64,000 bases of DNA from Marinobacterium_E sp035458585 (GTDB taxonomy: Bacteria; Pseudomonadota; Gammaproteobacteria; Pseudomonadales; Balneatricaceae). Position numbers and translations under genes: made by a program. Positions 16,999 to 24,795 of the stretch are shown here, piece by piece (within the stretch, counting starts at the first letter, position 1; the number at the start of each line of letters is the position of its first letter). The notes under the pieces are model-generated. The model saw only the letters and a program-made list of their open reading frames with translations, did no database searches and was not told the origin of the DNA. The stretch spans positions 1 to 64,000 of the forward strand of contig DATHZN010000009.1 in NCBI GenBank assembly GCA_035458585.1. Reading direction: 5' to 3'.

Positions 16999-18444
16999 TT
17001 ACCAAGATGCTGAAATGTACTGGGTTTCCATAAACTCCAGCATGCCTTCATGGCCACCTTCACGGCCGAGCCCTGACTGCTTGCTACCACCGAATGGCGC
17101 TGCCGGGTCACTGACCAGACCACGATTCAGACCCACCATGCCGTAATCGAGACGCTCACAAACTTGAATGGCACGCTTCATGTTCTCGGAGAAAACGTAG
17201 GCAACCAGACCGTACTCAGTATCGTTAGCACGACGAATCACATCCTCCTGATCGCTGAATGTCTGCAGTGCTGCTACCGGACCAAAAATTTCGTCATTGA
17301 CGCAGTCGGCATTTTCGGGAACGTTACTCAGGACTGTTGGCGGGAAAAAATATCCTTTGCCTTCAAACGCTTTACCACCGCACTCAAGCTTGGCTCCTTT
17401 GGCAATCGCGTCGTCGACGAAGTGCTGCACTTTCTCTAATGTGCTGCGGTTAACTAGTGGGCCAACGTCTACGCTTGGATCGGTACCATCACCAACCTTG
17501 AGTGCTGACATCGCCGCTGTCAGGCGCTGAGTGAACTCGTCAGCGATTGACTCGTGCACATAGATGCGGTTCGCCGCAGTACATGCCTCGCCGAGGTTAC
17601 GCATCTTAGCCAGCATCGTGCCTTCAATCGCCGTGTCCATGTCAGCATCATCAAACACGATAACAGGCGCGTTACCACCTAGCTCCATTGCCGGCGTCAG
17701 TACTTGGTCTGCGGCAGACTTCAGTAGTGTACGACCAACGCCAGTGGACCCGGTGAATGAGACCACGCGAACGCGCGGATCGTGCATCATGTGATCAACT
17801 ATCTTACCGGTCTGCTTCGACGGCAGAACATTAACCAAACCAGCCGGAACACCCGCTTCTTCAAGCAAGGGCATCAGTGCGAGCATGGTAAGGGGAGTCT
17901 CGGAAGCCGGCTTGATCACAACACCGCAACCCGCTGCGAGAGCTGGCGCAATTTTGCGCGTGCCCATAGCGGCTGGATAGTTCCAAGGTGTGATCAGTAC
18001 AGCCAAACCTGCCGGTTTGTGTTGAACGATGATACGAGCTCCCGAAGCTGGTGCTTTGGTTATCATGCCATCAGCACGCACAGCTTCCTCTGAAAACCAG
18101 CGAAAGAATTCGGCGGCATAGCGCGCTTCACCCACCGCGTCGGTGCGGCCTTTACCGTTTTCGAGAGTAATCAGATGGGCAAATTCATCGATCCGAGCAT
18201 CCATCAGTTCCCAAGCTTTACGCAGCACAAGCGAGCGCTCACGTGGAGTACGCGCTGCCCAGTCGGCCATTGCACGCTCAGCAGCGTCCAGTGCTTTATC
18301 AGCATCGTTCAGCTCGGCTGAGGCGACGCTTGCCAGAACTTCTTCAGTCGCGGGGTTGATAACATCGAAGCGGCTACCCTGTGAACCAGGCGTAAACTCA
18401 CCATCGATGTATAGATCAGTGTGTTGGATAGTATTGCTAGTCAT
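16999..18444 (-). CDS. NAD(P)-dependent aldehyde dehydrogenase, succinate-semialdehyde type
   Basis: A 481-residue aldehyde dehydrogenase resembling GabD. It shows LITPWNYPAAMGTRKIAPAL, the cofactor loop SFTGSTGVGRTLL, the general-base Glu in MELGGNAPVIV, and the catalytic Cys in NLGEACTAANR. It oxidises a (semi)aldehyde to the acid. Its place inside the TPP-complex operon (14 bases after the lipoyl protein) suggests an aldehyde intermediate of the same pathway. The exact substrate cannot be told from sequence. Confidence 0.92.
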   Translation of the reverse strand: MTSNTIQHTDLYIDGEFTPGSQGSRFDVINPATEEVLASVASAELNDADKALDAAERAMADWAARTPRERSLVLRKAWELMDARIDEFAHLITLENGKGRTDAVGEARYAAEFFRWFSEEAVRADGMITKAPASGARIIVQHKPAGLAVLITPWNYPAAMGTRKIAPALAAGCGVVIKPASETPLTMLALMPLLEEAGVPAGLVNVLPSKQTGKIVDHMMHDPRVRVVSFTGSTGVGRTLLKSAADQVLTPAMELGGNAPVIVFDDADMDTAIEGTMLAKMRNLGEACTAANRIYVHESIADEFTQRLTAAMSALKVGDGTDPSVDVGPLVNRSTLEKVQHFVDDAIAKGAKLECGGKAFEGKGYFFPPTVLSNVPENADCVNDEIFGPVAALQTFSDQEDVIRRANDTEYGLVAYVFSENMKRAIQVCERLDYGMVGLNRGLVSDPAAPFGGSKQSGLGREGGHEGMLEFMETQYISASW

Positions 18445-18458
18445 ATAGTCACCTACAA

Positions 18459-19766
18459 TCAGAGGAGCTGGCGCATGGGGTCAGCAAGTCGCTCTGCAAA
18501 ATTGTTAAGAAGACCAAGAGCATCTGCGGCGCTCAGCGCAGACTCAGGTGCACTGAGTTGCAGATGAAGTTGATCACCGCGGCGCGTTAGCGTTACGCGC
18601 GGTACTGCGGAATTTCCGAGTGTTGCGGTCTCAATGAACGTGCCCCGCAAGTCGCGCAAATGTAGCTCCTCGGCTGCCTCCGACACTGATGTACCTGAGA
18701 TCTGCTGATGCGCTTGATAAACCTGAGTCTCCCCGAGGGTAGCGACGCCAATCTGAGTGAATGCCGCATGGCTGGAACCGAGCATCGAAGACAGTATCTG
18801 CGCTTGGTTAGAGATGCCTGTATTAGCTTCGAGCCAGAGCACAAACTCACTGAAAGCGCCCGCATCAACAACCGCACTGATCTCCAGCGTCTGTGCTGCT
18901 GTCCCGCCAGTTGGCGCTTGCTTAGCTGCTTTGCTGAGCTCTTTAAGCTGTACTAAATCACTTACGTGATAGGGCTGTGGCACTCCGGCGTCAGCGAGTA
19001 ACTGCAGATCCAGACCCGCTTCCATCGCCATACGCTTAAGCTTAGGTGATGCCAGGATTCGAGCGCCTGCAGGGGCCAGCAACGGCAGTATCGAAGCCGT
19101 GGGTGCAGCTTTCGATGACGCTGTCTCGGTTGGAGCAGAGGCCGCAGGGGTAGTTTCGGCAGCCTTATCAGATGCAGACATTGCAGTGCCTGCCTGGTAA
19201 GCGCGATCGATAAGCGCAGCTGAGGGTTCAGCTGCAATGATTGCGATCACTTCACCCGTTGGAACTTCATCACCTGCCGCCGCCAAACGCGCAACAAGGT
19301 AGCCGGAGTGACCCGCTGTTACTTCAGCAACACTCTTATCGGTTTCAACTTCGAAGAGAACGTCCTCAGCATCGACCTGATCACCGACCTGCTTCGCCCA
19401 ACCGATGAGCAGTCCCGAATCTTGTGCCATGCCGAGTGTCGGCATGATGACCTGGTTCCCTTCAGGGAGTGCGTCTGCGACTGCGGGCGTGGGTGCCGCC
19501 GACTCTGCAGCGGGCACGTCAGCATCGGCTGTATCAGCGATATAAGCGATGACGTTGCCAACTGGCACTTCTGCACCGGCTTCAGCACTGATCCCGACCA
19601 CAAAACCCGCGGCCGGTGCCTCGACTTCCATGGTGGTTTTGTCGGTCTCAACTTCGAACAGGATATCGCCAGCAGCTACCGCTTCACCCTCAGACTTATG
19701 CCAGGCGAGCAGAGTACCAGTATCCTGGGACATGCCCAGAGCGGGCATGATGATCTCATGCCGCAT
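18459..19766 (-). CDS. Di-lipoyl E2-like protein with degenerate acyltransferase domain
   Basis: 435 residues. Two lipoyl domains carry the attachment lysines in ETDKTTMEVEA (Lys43) and ETDKSVAEVTA (Lys144). Then come a subunit-binding-like segment (ILASPKLKRMAMEAGLDLQLL, about 237-257) and a C-terminal region (about 290-435) that resembles the end of an E2 core (SAADALGLLNNFAERLADP) but lacks the catalytic DHR-x3-G motif. It therefore looks like an acyl carrier and scaffold, comparable to E3-binding protein (protein X). Its ATG overlaps the E1-beta stop by 11 bases, suggesting coupled translation. Confidence 0.92.
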   Translation of the reverse strand: MRHEIIMPALGMSQDTGTLLAWHKSEGEAVAAGDILFEVETDKTTMEVEAPAAGFVVGISAEAGAEVPVGNVIAYIADTADADVPAAESAAPTPAVADALPEGNQVIMPTLGMAQDSGLLIGWAKQVGDQVDAEDVLFEVETDKSVAEVTAGHSGYLVARLAAAGDEVPTGEVIAIIAAEPSAALIDRAYQAGTAMSASDKAAETTPAASAPTETASSKAAPTASILPLLAPAGARILASPKLKRMAMEAGLDLQLLADAGVPQPYHVSDLVQLKELSKAAKQAPTGGTAAQTLEISAVVDAGAFSEFVLWLEANTGISNQAQILSSMLGSSHAAFTQIGVATLGETQVYQAHQQISGTSVSEAAEELHLRDLRGTFIETATLGNSAVPRVTLTRRGDQLHLQLSAPESALSAADALGLLNNFAERLADPMRQLL

Positions 19767-20751
19767 GAATCAACTCTCCTCGCACGAGTTTACGTGCTTT
19801 TTCCGCTACACCCTCAGCCGTGGGTACGGTGATATCTTCTAGTGCAGGCGAGAATGGAATCGGAACATCCATGGCCCCCATACGAACGGCTGGGGCGTCG
19901 AGGTAGTAGAAGGCTTTCTCGTTAATGCGGCTGGCGATCTCTGAGGTGACGCCAAAGCTCTGATGACCCTCGTCGACTACGATCACTCGGCTCGTCTTCT
20001 TCGCTGATTCGATAAGCGTTTTCTCGTCTAAAGGAACGATCGTGCGGGGGTCGATGACTTCAGCACTGATACCGTCCGCTTCGAGAAGTTTTGCCGCCGC
20101 TTCACATACCTGCACCATTGAAGAGGTACCGATAAGAGTGATATCCGTTCCTTCGCGCTTGACGTTTGCAACGCCAAACGGAATACAGTACTCCTCCTCT
20201 GGAACCTCGGCCTTATCCTGATACATCAATTTATCTTCGAAAATGACCACTGGGTTGTCATCGCGAATAGCGGTTTTAAGAAGGCCCTTAGCTTCATAAG
20301 CAGAGGAGGGCAGCGCCACTTTCACGCCAGGAATGTGTGCGACAATCGCGTGTAGCGACTGAGAGTGCTGTGCTGCGGAGCGGCGTGTTGCGCCAAGATT
20401 GGTGCGCAATACCATCGGTACGTTGAGTTTACCGCCTGACATGTAGTGCGTTTTCGCAGCCTGGTTACAGAGTTGGTCCATCACTAGAAAGATGAAGTCG
20501 CCAAACATCAGGTCAACGACAGGACGCATACCCGTCATGGCAGCGCCAACACCCATGCCCATGAAGCCGGGCTCAGAAATGGGTGTATCAATTACTCGAT
20601 TGGTTCCGAATTCTTCAACCAGACCTGACAGAATCTTAAAAGGGGTACCTGCCTCAGCAACATCCTCCCCGATGATAAAAACAGTCTCGTCACGACGCAT
20701 CTCTTCTGCGAGCGCCTCGTTTACCGCCTGTGATAGCGTAATTTGTCTCAT
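19756..20751 (-). CDS. TPP-dependent dehydrogenase E1 beta subunit
   Basis: 331 residues, the beta chain of an alpha2-beta2 E1. Family motifs: FIIGEDVAEAGTPFK, DTPISEPGFMGMGVGAAMTG (with the Glu that activates TPP), FGDFIFLVMDQLCNQAAK, and the transketolase C-terminal domain VIDPRTIVPLDEKTL...VVDEGHQSFG. It resembles acetoin dehydrogenase AcoB and branched-chain E1-beta. AAGGAGA precedes the ATG. It directly follows E1 alpha (11 bases) and overlaps the lipoyl protein. Confidence 0.94.
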   Translation of the reverse strand: MRQITLSQAVNEALAEEMRRDETVFIIGEDVAEAGTPFKILSGLVEEFGTNRVIDTPISEPGFMGMGVGAAMTGMRPVVDLMFGDFIFLVMDQLCNQAAKTHYMSGGKLNVPMVLRTNLGATRRSAAQHSQSLHAIVAHIPGVKVALPSSAYEAKGLLKTAIRDDNPVVIFEDKLMYQDKAEVPEEEYCIPFGVANVKREGTDITLIGTSSMVQVCEAAAKLLEADGISAEVIDPRTIVPLDEKTLIESAKKTSRVIVVDEGHQSFGVTSEIASRINEKAFYYLDAPAVRMGAMDVPIPFSPALEDITVPTAEGVAEKARKLVRGELIHAA

Positions 20752-20762
20752 GTTAATTCTCC

Positions 20763-21764
20763 TTAGGCGAGTGCGTGCTTGACGTCGGTGTAAACGTGCA
20801 TGTCCACTTCAGATGGGTCTGGGTATTTTGCATCCAGAGCATAGGCGACCGCGTCTGCTGCATCCTTGAAGACCTCTTCATTGATGGCATCGATCTCAGC
20901 TTCAGAAGCCAGGCCGTTTTCGATGATGTAGCCGCGCAGACGAATGATTGGATCGCGATTGGTCTTCCATTCGGTCTCTTCATCTTTGGCGCGGTAGTAT
21001 TCGCGGTTGATATCGCCAACATGGTGGCCATGGTAGCGGTAGGTCATAAGTTCGAGGAAGAAGGGGCCCTCGCCAGCACGTGCTCTTGCTACGAGCTCCT
21101 GTGTGAGCTTGTTGACGGCCAGAACGTCTTGACCGTCAACCTGATGAGATTCGATCCCAAACGCCTCGGCACGAGCAACAATTGAACCGGCCGCAATCTC
21201 TTCGGTTTTGGTGTACTCGGAGTAGCCGTTATTTTCACAGGCGTAAATGACAGGCAGATTCCACAGCGCAGCCATGTTCATCACCTCGTACATCAGCCCT
21301 TGTGCTGTGGCGCCGTCGCCGAAGAAGCAGACCGCTACTTCGTCGGTACCGCGCAATTTCGAGGAGAGCGCTGCACCGGTTGCAATGCCGAGCGATCCGC
21401 CCACGATTGCGTTGGCGCCAAGGTTGCCATTTGACTGGTCGGCAATGTGCATCGAGCCGCCTTTTCCGCGGCAATAACCCTCTTCGCGGCCCAGAAGCTC
21501 GCAGAACATGGGTTTAAACTCAGCGCCTTTGGCGACACAGTGACCATGGCCACGGTGAGTCGAGGTGATCTTATCTTTTACGGTGAGGGCCTCACAGATG
21601 CCGACGGCAACAGCCTCTTCTCCCGAGTACATGTGTGTCAGTCCTGGCATTTTAGCGGACAGGTAAAGTTGGTTTGCGTTGTCTTCGAACGTGCGAATAC
21701 GGACCATCTGGCGGTACATCCGCAGGATACTGTCGGTGCTCAAGTTCTCGGTGGTCGAGCTCAT
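20763..21764 (-). CDS. TPP-dependent dehydrogenase E1 alpha subunit
   Basis: 333 residues, acetoin-dehydrogenase AcoA / pyruvate dehydrogenase alpha type. TPP- and Mg-binding motif GDGATAQGLMYEVMNMAALW then ACENNGYSEYT; RGHGHCVAKG and GREEGYCRGKGGSMHI are also family hallmarks. It decarboxylates a 2-oxoacid or cleaves an alpha-diketone such as acetoin and passes the acyl group to lipoate. The partner subunits are encoded downstream. A 184-base gap with a hairpin separates it from the SDR gene upstream. Confidence 0.94.
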   Translation of the reverse strand: MSSTTENLSTDSILRMYRQMVRIRTFEDNANQLYLSAKMPGLTHMYSGEEAVAVGICEALTVKDKITSTHRGHGHCVAKGAEFKPMFCELLGREEGYCRGKGGSMHIADQSNGNLGANAIVGGSLGIATGAALSSKLRGTDEVAVCFFGDGATAQGLMYEVMNMAALWNLPVIYACENNGYSEYTKTEEIAAGSIVARAEAFGIESHQVDGQDVLAVNKLTQELVARARAGEGPFFLELMTYRYHGHHVGDINREYYRAKDEETEWKTNRDPIIRLRGYIIENGLASEAEIDAINEEVFKDAADAVAYALDAKYPDPSEVDMHVYTDVKHALA

Positions 21765-21878
21765 TGTGAATTCCTCAAAAACTACCTACTTTCTGCTCGA
21801 GACAAAAAATCCCCTCATCTCAAGCAAATGAGACAATAAGGAGCTTAAAGCTGAGTCGAGCGAGTCGAAATTAAATGT

Positions 21879-21914
21879 TCATGGGATCAAGGCTGGATGC
21901 CATTGATCCCATGA
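21879..21914 (-). promoter_or_regulatory. Intercistronic hairpin between SDR and E1 alpha genes
   Basis: A perfect 12-bp inverted repeat, TCATGGGATCAA / TTGATCCCATGA, with a 12-base loop. On the minus strand it is followed by a weak T-rich stretch (TTTAATTTC). It may partly terminate transcription or protect the upstream mRNA end. Confidence 0.6.
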
Positions 21915-21948
21915 GCGACGCTAGTGCGCCAAGAGCGACAGTCGTCGC

Positions 21949-22758
21949 TTACTGCATGATGATTCCGCCGTCGATCATGATCAGCTGACCTGTCATGTAA
22001 TCGCTCTCATCAGAACAGAGGAATGCAGCCGTGCCGACAACATCATCAGGAGTCGATAGTTTCTTCATCAGAATCATTGTTTCGGCGAGGGTATCCATTG
22101 ACTGTCCCTCTTTTTCAAATTTACCGATCGCAACGAGATCTTTATCGAGCTGCTTCCAAAGTTCTGTCGCAACAACACCTGGGCCATAACCGTTTACTGT
22201 GATCTTGTGCTGCCACAGGGCTTTAGCACCACCCGTAATCATCGCCAGTGTTGCATGCTTAGAACATGAGTAAGGGATAACATCATCAAATGCTGCGCGT
22301 GACAGAATTGAGCCTACATTGACGATCTTGTAAGGGTGATCTTCCATTGGCCCTTGAGCGATCATCTGCTTCGCCGCTTCCTGCATACCAAACAGCATGC
22401 CTTTAGCGTTGACGTTCATAATGAAGTCCCAGTTCTCCTCGTCAATGTCCATGAACATCTTAGGCTTATTGACGCCTGCATTGTTCAGATACACATTGAT
22501 CGATCCGAAGTTGTCAACACACGCTTGAACAGCGGCGGTGTGATCTTCGCGTTTTACAACGTTCATCTTTACAGCAACCGCTTTACCGTTTCCGAGTGCA
22601 TTGATCTTGTCGGCAACTGCCTTAACACCGTCAAAGTTCAGATCACCAACAACTACATTGGCACCCTGTGCTGCAAAGTAGAGAGCGTTAGCCGCCCCCA
22701 TGCCTTGTGCAGCACCTGTAATAACGATGTTTTTACCAGCTAAACGAGTCGGATTCAT
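21949..22758 (-). CDS. Short-chain dehydrogenase/reductase
   Basis: A 269-residue SDR. TGAAQGMGAANALYF is the nucleotide-binding loop, VYLNNAGVN the central motif, and the catalytic Tyr-x3-Lys is IPYSCSKHA; it ends QLIMIDGGIIMQ. Acidic VVGDLN after the second strand suggests NAD preference. Such enzymes oxidise secondary alcohols of polyols, butanediol or sugars. GGGAG lies upstream of the ATG. It starts 18 bases after the chimeric regulator's stop and is the first enzyme gene of the leftward operon. Confidence 0.9.
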   Translation of the reverse strand: MNPTRLAGKNIVITGAAQGMGAANALYFAAQGANVVVGDLNFDGVKAVADKINALGNGKAVAVKMNVVKREDHTAAVQACVDNFGSINVYLNNAGVNKPKMFMDIDEENWDFIMNVNAKGMLFGMQEAAKQMIAQGPMEDHPYKIVNVGSILSRAAFDDVIPYSCSKHATLAMITGGAKALWQHKITVNGYGPGVVATELWKQLDKDLVAIGKFEKEGQSMDTLAETMILMKKLSTPDDVVGTAAFLCSDESDYMTGQLIMIDGGIIMQ

Positions 22759-22776
22759 TTTTACTACTCCCAGTTT

Positions 22777-24519
22777 TTATTGTTTCCAATTATTGATAAT
22801 AACTTCCGCCTCTTGTTGGGCGCGCTCCAACGCGACCTCAGGCGTGATAAGACCACGAAGCATTTCGTGCATAACGTTGCCACACATCTCCGTGATCGTT
22901 TTAATTTCAGGTATTGGCGGTCTGGGCCAAGCCTGCAATGCCCCGCGTCGTGACATCTCATCAATTGCCTCGATAACAGAGGACGTCTCGCGCACTTCAG
23001 GGTCTTCATTCGCCGAATAGCGCGAACAACCTCGACTACCATTTTGAACATAGAGTCGCTGCGCCCTGGCTGACGTCAGCGTCTCGATAGCCGCAACGAT
23101 ATCCTCAACCCGTTTAGGGTTAACATTGGCTGGGATACCCAGCACAAAGCCGCCGACAGGAGAGACTGGACGCGCGATTCCTCCAGATGGATGGGGTACA
23201 TAGCCGGTGTTGTTGCGGGCGGGCGAGCTGTGATCGTCCTCAAAGTAGGGGGTCATCTGGGTGTAACTAAACGCCATCGCACAACGCCCCTCGGAGTAAG
23301 CCTTAATGCGCTCAAACCAGGACATGCTAAGGATACCCGGAGGCGAATATTTAATCAGTTCCAGTAGAAATTTTGCTGCCTGTAAGCCAGCGTTGGTGTT
23401 GAACATTGGCTTGTAATTGTGTTGCGGAATGTCATCAATCGAAAATCCGGTCGCGGTTGCTGGAAGATCCACGACAGGCTGTCCGAAATCGGCCATCGCC
23501 ATAATAAATGTATGTCCCAGAGGCGTTCCCCGCGCAGCATTCCAGGCAATACCATATTGCTGATTGCGCGGGTCATGCAGTGCTCGGGCCGCTAAAAGCA
23601 GCTCCCGAGTTGTCGTTGGCGCCAGCAGACCAGCGTCCTGGAGTAGGTCAGTGCGATACATAAGAACTTCGCTAGTTGTCTCTATGGGTATCCCATAGCA
23701 CCGGTCCTTCCAATGACAGGCTCTCCAACTCGCTGGGTGGAAGTCTTGAGTGTCTAGTGCCTCAAGATCCATCAGCTCATCTAGGGCAAGGAGTTCACCT
23801 TTCTCTGCTAACTCTCCAACCCATGGAAGGTTAATAGCAACGACGTCATATGCACTACGCTCTCGCTTGGCGTTTTTAACAATCTCATCATAAAGCGTAT
23901 CGAGTGAGTGATGTCGGTTGTGTACAGAGCACCCCAATACAACTTCAAAATGGCGACGTAGATTATTCAAAACCATAAAACTTGGATCGCTGTGTATCAA
24001 AGTTTTCAGGCCGCCTGAAAGTTTCAGAGGTTTGCCTAAGACGCTCAATGGTGGTGCTGAACGCGATTTAGTATATGAACTGCCAAAAAAACGATCAGTT
24101 GAGTTTTCATCGCTATCATTGTCGAACGCCTCGGATATCAGTGAAGCGCTTCCTTTCATCATCTGCATCCAAGTATCAATGAGCCGGTCGCTAGGATGAA
24201 GTGAGAAGCTGCGGCCACTGCGTGTGCGTTCGCGTTTGTCGATCAGACCCGCAGCGATTAGCTCGTTGAGGCGACGCGTAGCTGTAGCATAAGGCACTCC
24301 GCTTATCTCGATGAGCAGTGATGGCTGTGTGCGCTTAGCCTGAAAATGACGGCGAAGCAGCTCTATCGACATACGTGCGTGAGGGCTTGGGACATACAGA
24401 GGGTGAGTAGTCTCCATAAGAGAAAGGAACTCATCGGCGTATTCGATAAACGCTGCAAGCTGGCTCTCCGTCTCAGAGGGCATGCGATTGCCGCTTGTGA
24501 TCTCGATAGGCTGACCCAT
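22777..24519 (-). CDS. Chimeric regulator: winged-helix domain fused to an ABC-type solute-binding domain
   Basis: A 580-residue protein. Residues about 45-125 look like a winged helix-turn-helix (SIELLRRHFQ, PSLLIEISGVPYATATRRLNEL, AAGLIDKRERTRSGRSFSLHP). From about 165 to the end it resembles an extracellular solute-binding protein of family 1 (YDVVAINLPWVGELAEKGELLALDEL, YGIPIETTSEVLMYRTDLLQDAGLL, FSYTQM, GGFVLGIPANVNPKRVEDI, LEAQQEAE-like end). There is no signal peptide, so it should act in the cytoplasm as a ligand-sensing DNA-binding protein. The ATG at 24519 is chosen because the longer frame would run through the operators and promoter. It is the first gene of the leftward operon and probably controls it and the divergent importer. 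Confidence 0.85.
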   Translation of the reverse strand: MGQPIEITSGNRMPSETESQLAAFIEYADEFLSLMETTHPLYVPSPHARMSIELLRRHFQAKRTQPSLLIEISGVPYATATRRLNELIAAGLIDKRERTRSGRSFSLHPSDRLIDTWMQMMKGSASLISEAFDNDSDENSTDRFFGSSYTKSRSAPPLSVLGKPLKLSGGLKTLIHSDPSFMVLNNLRRHFEVVLGCSVHNRHHSLDTLYDEIVKNAKRERSAYDVVAINLPWVGELAEKGELLALDELMDLEALDTQDFHPASWRACHWKDRCYGIPIETTSEVLMYRTDLLQDAGLLAPTTTRELLLAARALHDPRNQQYGIAWNAARGTPLGHTFIMAMADFGQPVVDLPATATGFSIDDIPQHNYKPMFNTNAGLQAAKFLLELIKYSPPGILSMSWFERIKAYSEGRCAMAFSYTQMTPYFEDDHSSPARNNTGYVPHPSGGIARPVSPVGGFVLGIPANVNPKRVEDIVAAIETLTSARAQRLYVQNGSRGCSRYSANEDPEVRETSSVIEAIDEMSRRGALQAWPRPPIPEIKTITEMCGNVMHEMLRGLITPEVALERAQQEAEVIINNWKQ

Positions 24520-24628
24520 GTTCTCTTCTCTTATATTAACTGGTCGACGATTTCGTTGATGTCTGTCGTCGTTCATCTGAATCCAAACCAAGGCTACGTC
24601 CCTCTGTCCAAATTGATAACCGCAATGA

Positions 24629-24643
24629 TATCCATAATGGATA
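24629..24643. promoter_or_regulatory. Operator copy 1, TATCCA-TAA-TGGATA
   Basis: A perfect 6-3-6 palindrome in the 276-base divergent region. It overlaps the -10 box proposed for the regulator operon. Its centre is 21 bp (two helical turns) from copy 2. The third copy of the same pattern is upstream of lhgO at 32539. Assigning it to the adjacent regulator is inference. Confidence 0.75.
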
Positions 24644-24668
24644 TAACCATATCCGATATGGATAACAA
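24640..24668 (-). promoter_or_regulatory. Predicted promoter of the regulator/TPP-complex operon
   Basis: Minus strand TTGTTA (24663-24668), a 17-base spacer and TATATC (24640-24645), each 4 of 6. Operator copy 2 fills the spacer and copy 1 covers -10, the layout of repression. The leader to the ATG at 24519 would be about 115 bases. Confidence 0.5.
24650..24664. promoter_or_regulatory. Operator copy 2, TATCCG-ATA-TGGATA
   Basis: Same pattern as copy 1 with one mismatched arm base. It is also part of the perfect 15-base palindrome CCATATCCGATATGG at 24647-24661. A lone half-site TATCCA is at 24704-24709. I could not identify a convincing -10/-35 pair for the plus-strand importer operon. Confidence 0.72.
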
Positions 24669-24795
24669 TAGGGGTTTTTTGAATCCGACGCCGAGTTAGT
24701 GTGTATCCACTGATTGAGAGTTTCACGAAGAGTTTGGCGCTCGACTGTGAATAAAGACATTCAGTAAACCGAATAAAACAACAAGGAGAAGTCCG

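Noticed and set aside
16988..17005. Longer start for the lipoyl-free E2 core
   Set aside because: It would overlap the aldehyde dehydrogenase stop; the ATG at 16987 has a good ribosome site and matches the domain start.
19308..19832. 174-codon plus-strand frame opposite the lipoyl protein
   Set aside because: It lies wholly opposite well-supported lipoyl domains and resembles no protein family.
24520..24726. 69-residue N-terminal extension of the chimeric regulator
   Set aside because: The extension runs through the operators and predicted promoter and has a repetitive Tyr/Gly/His composition unlike the rest.
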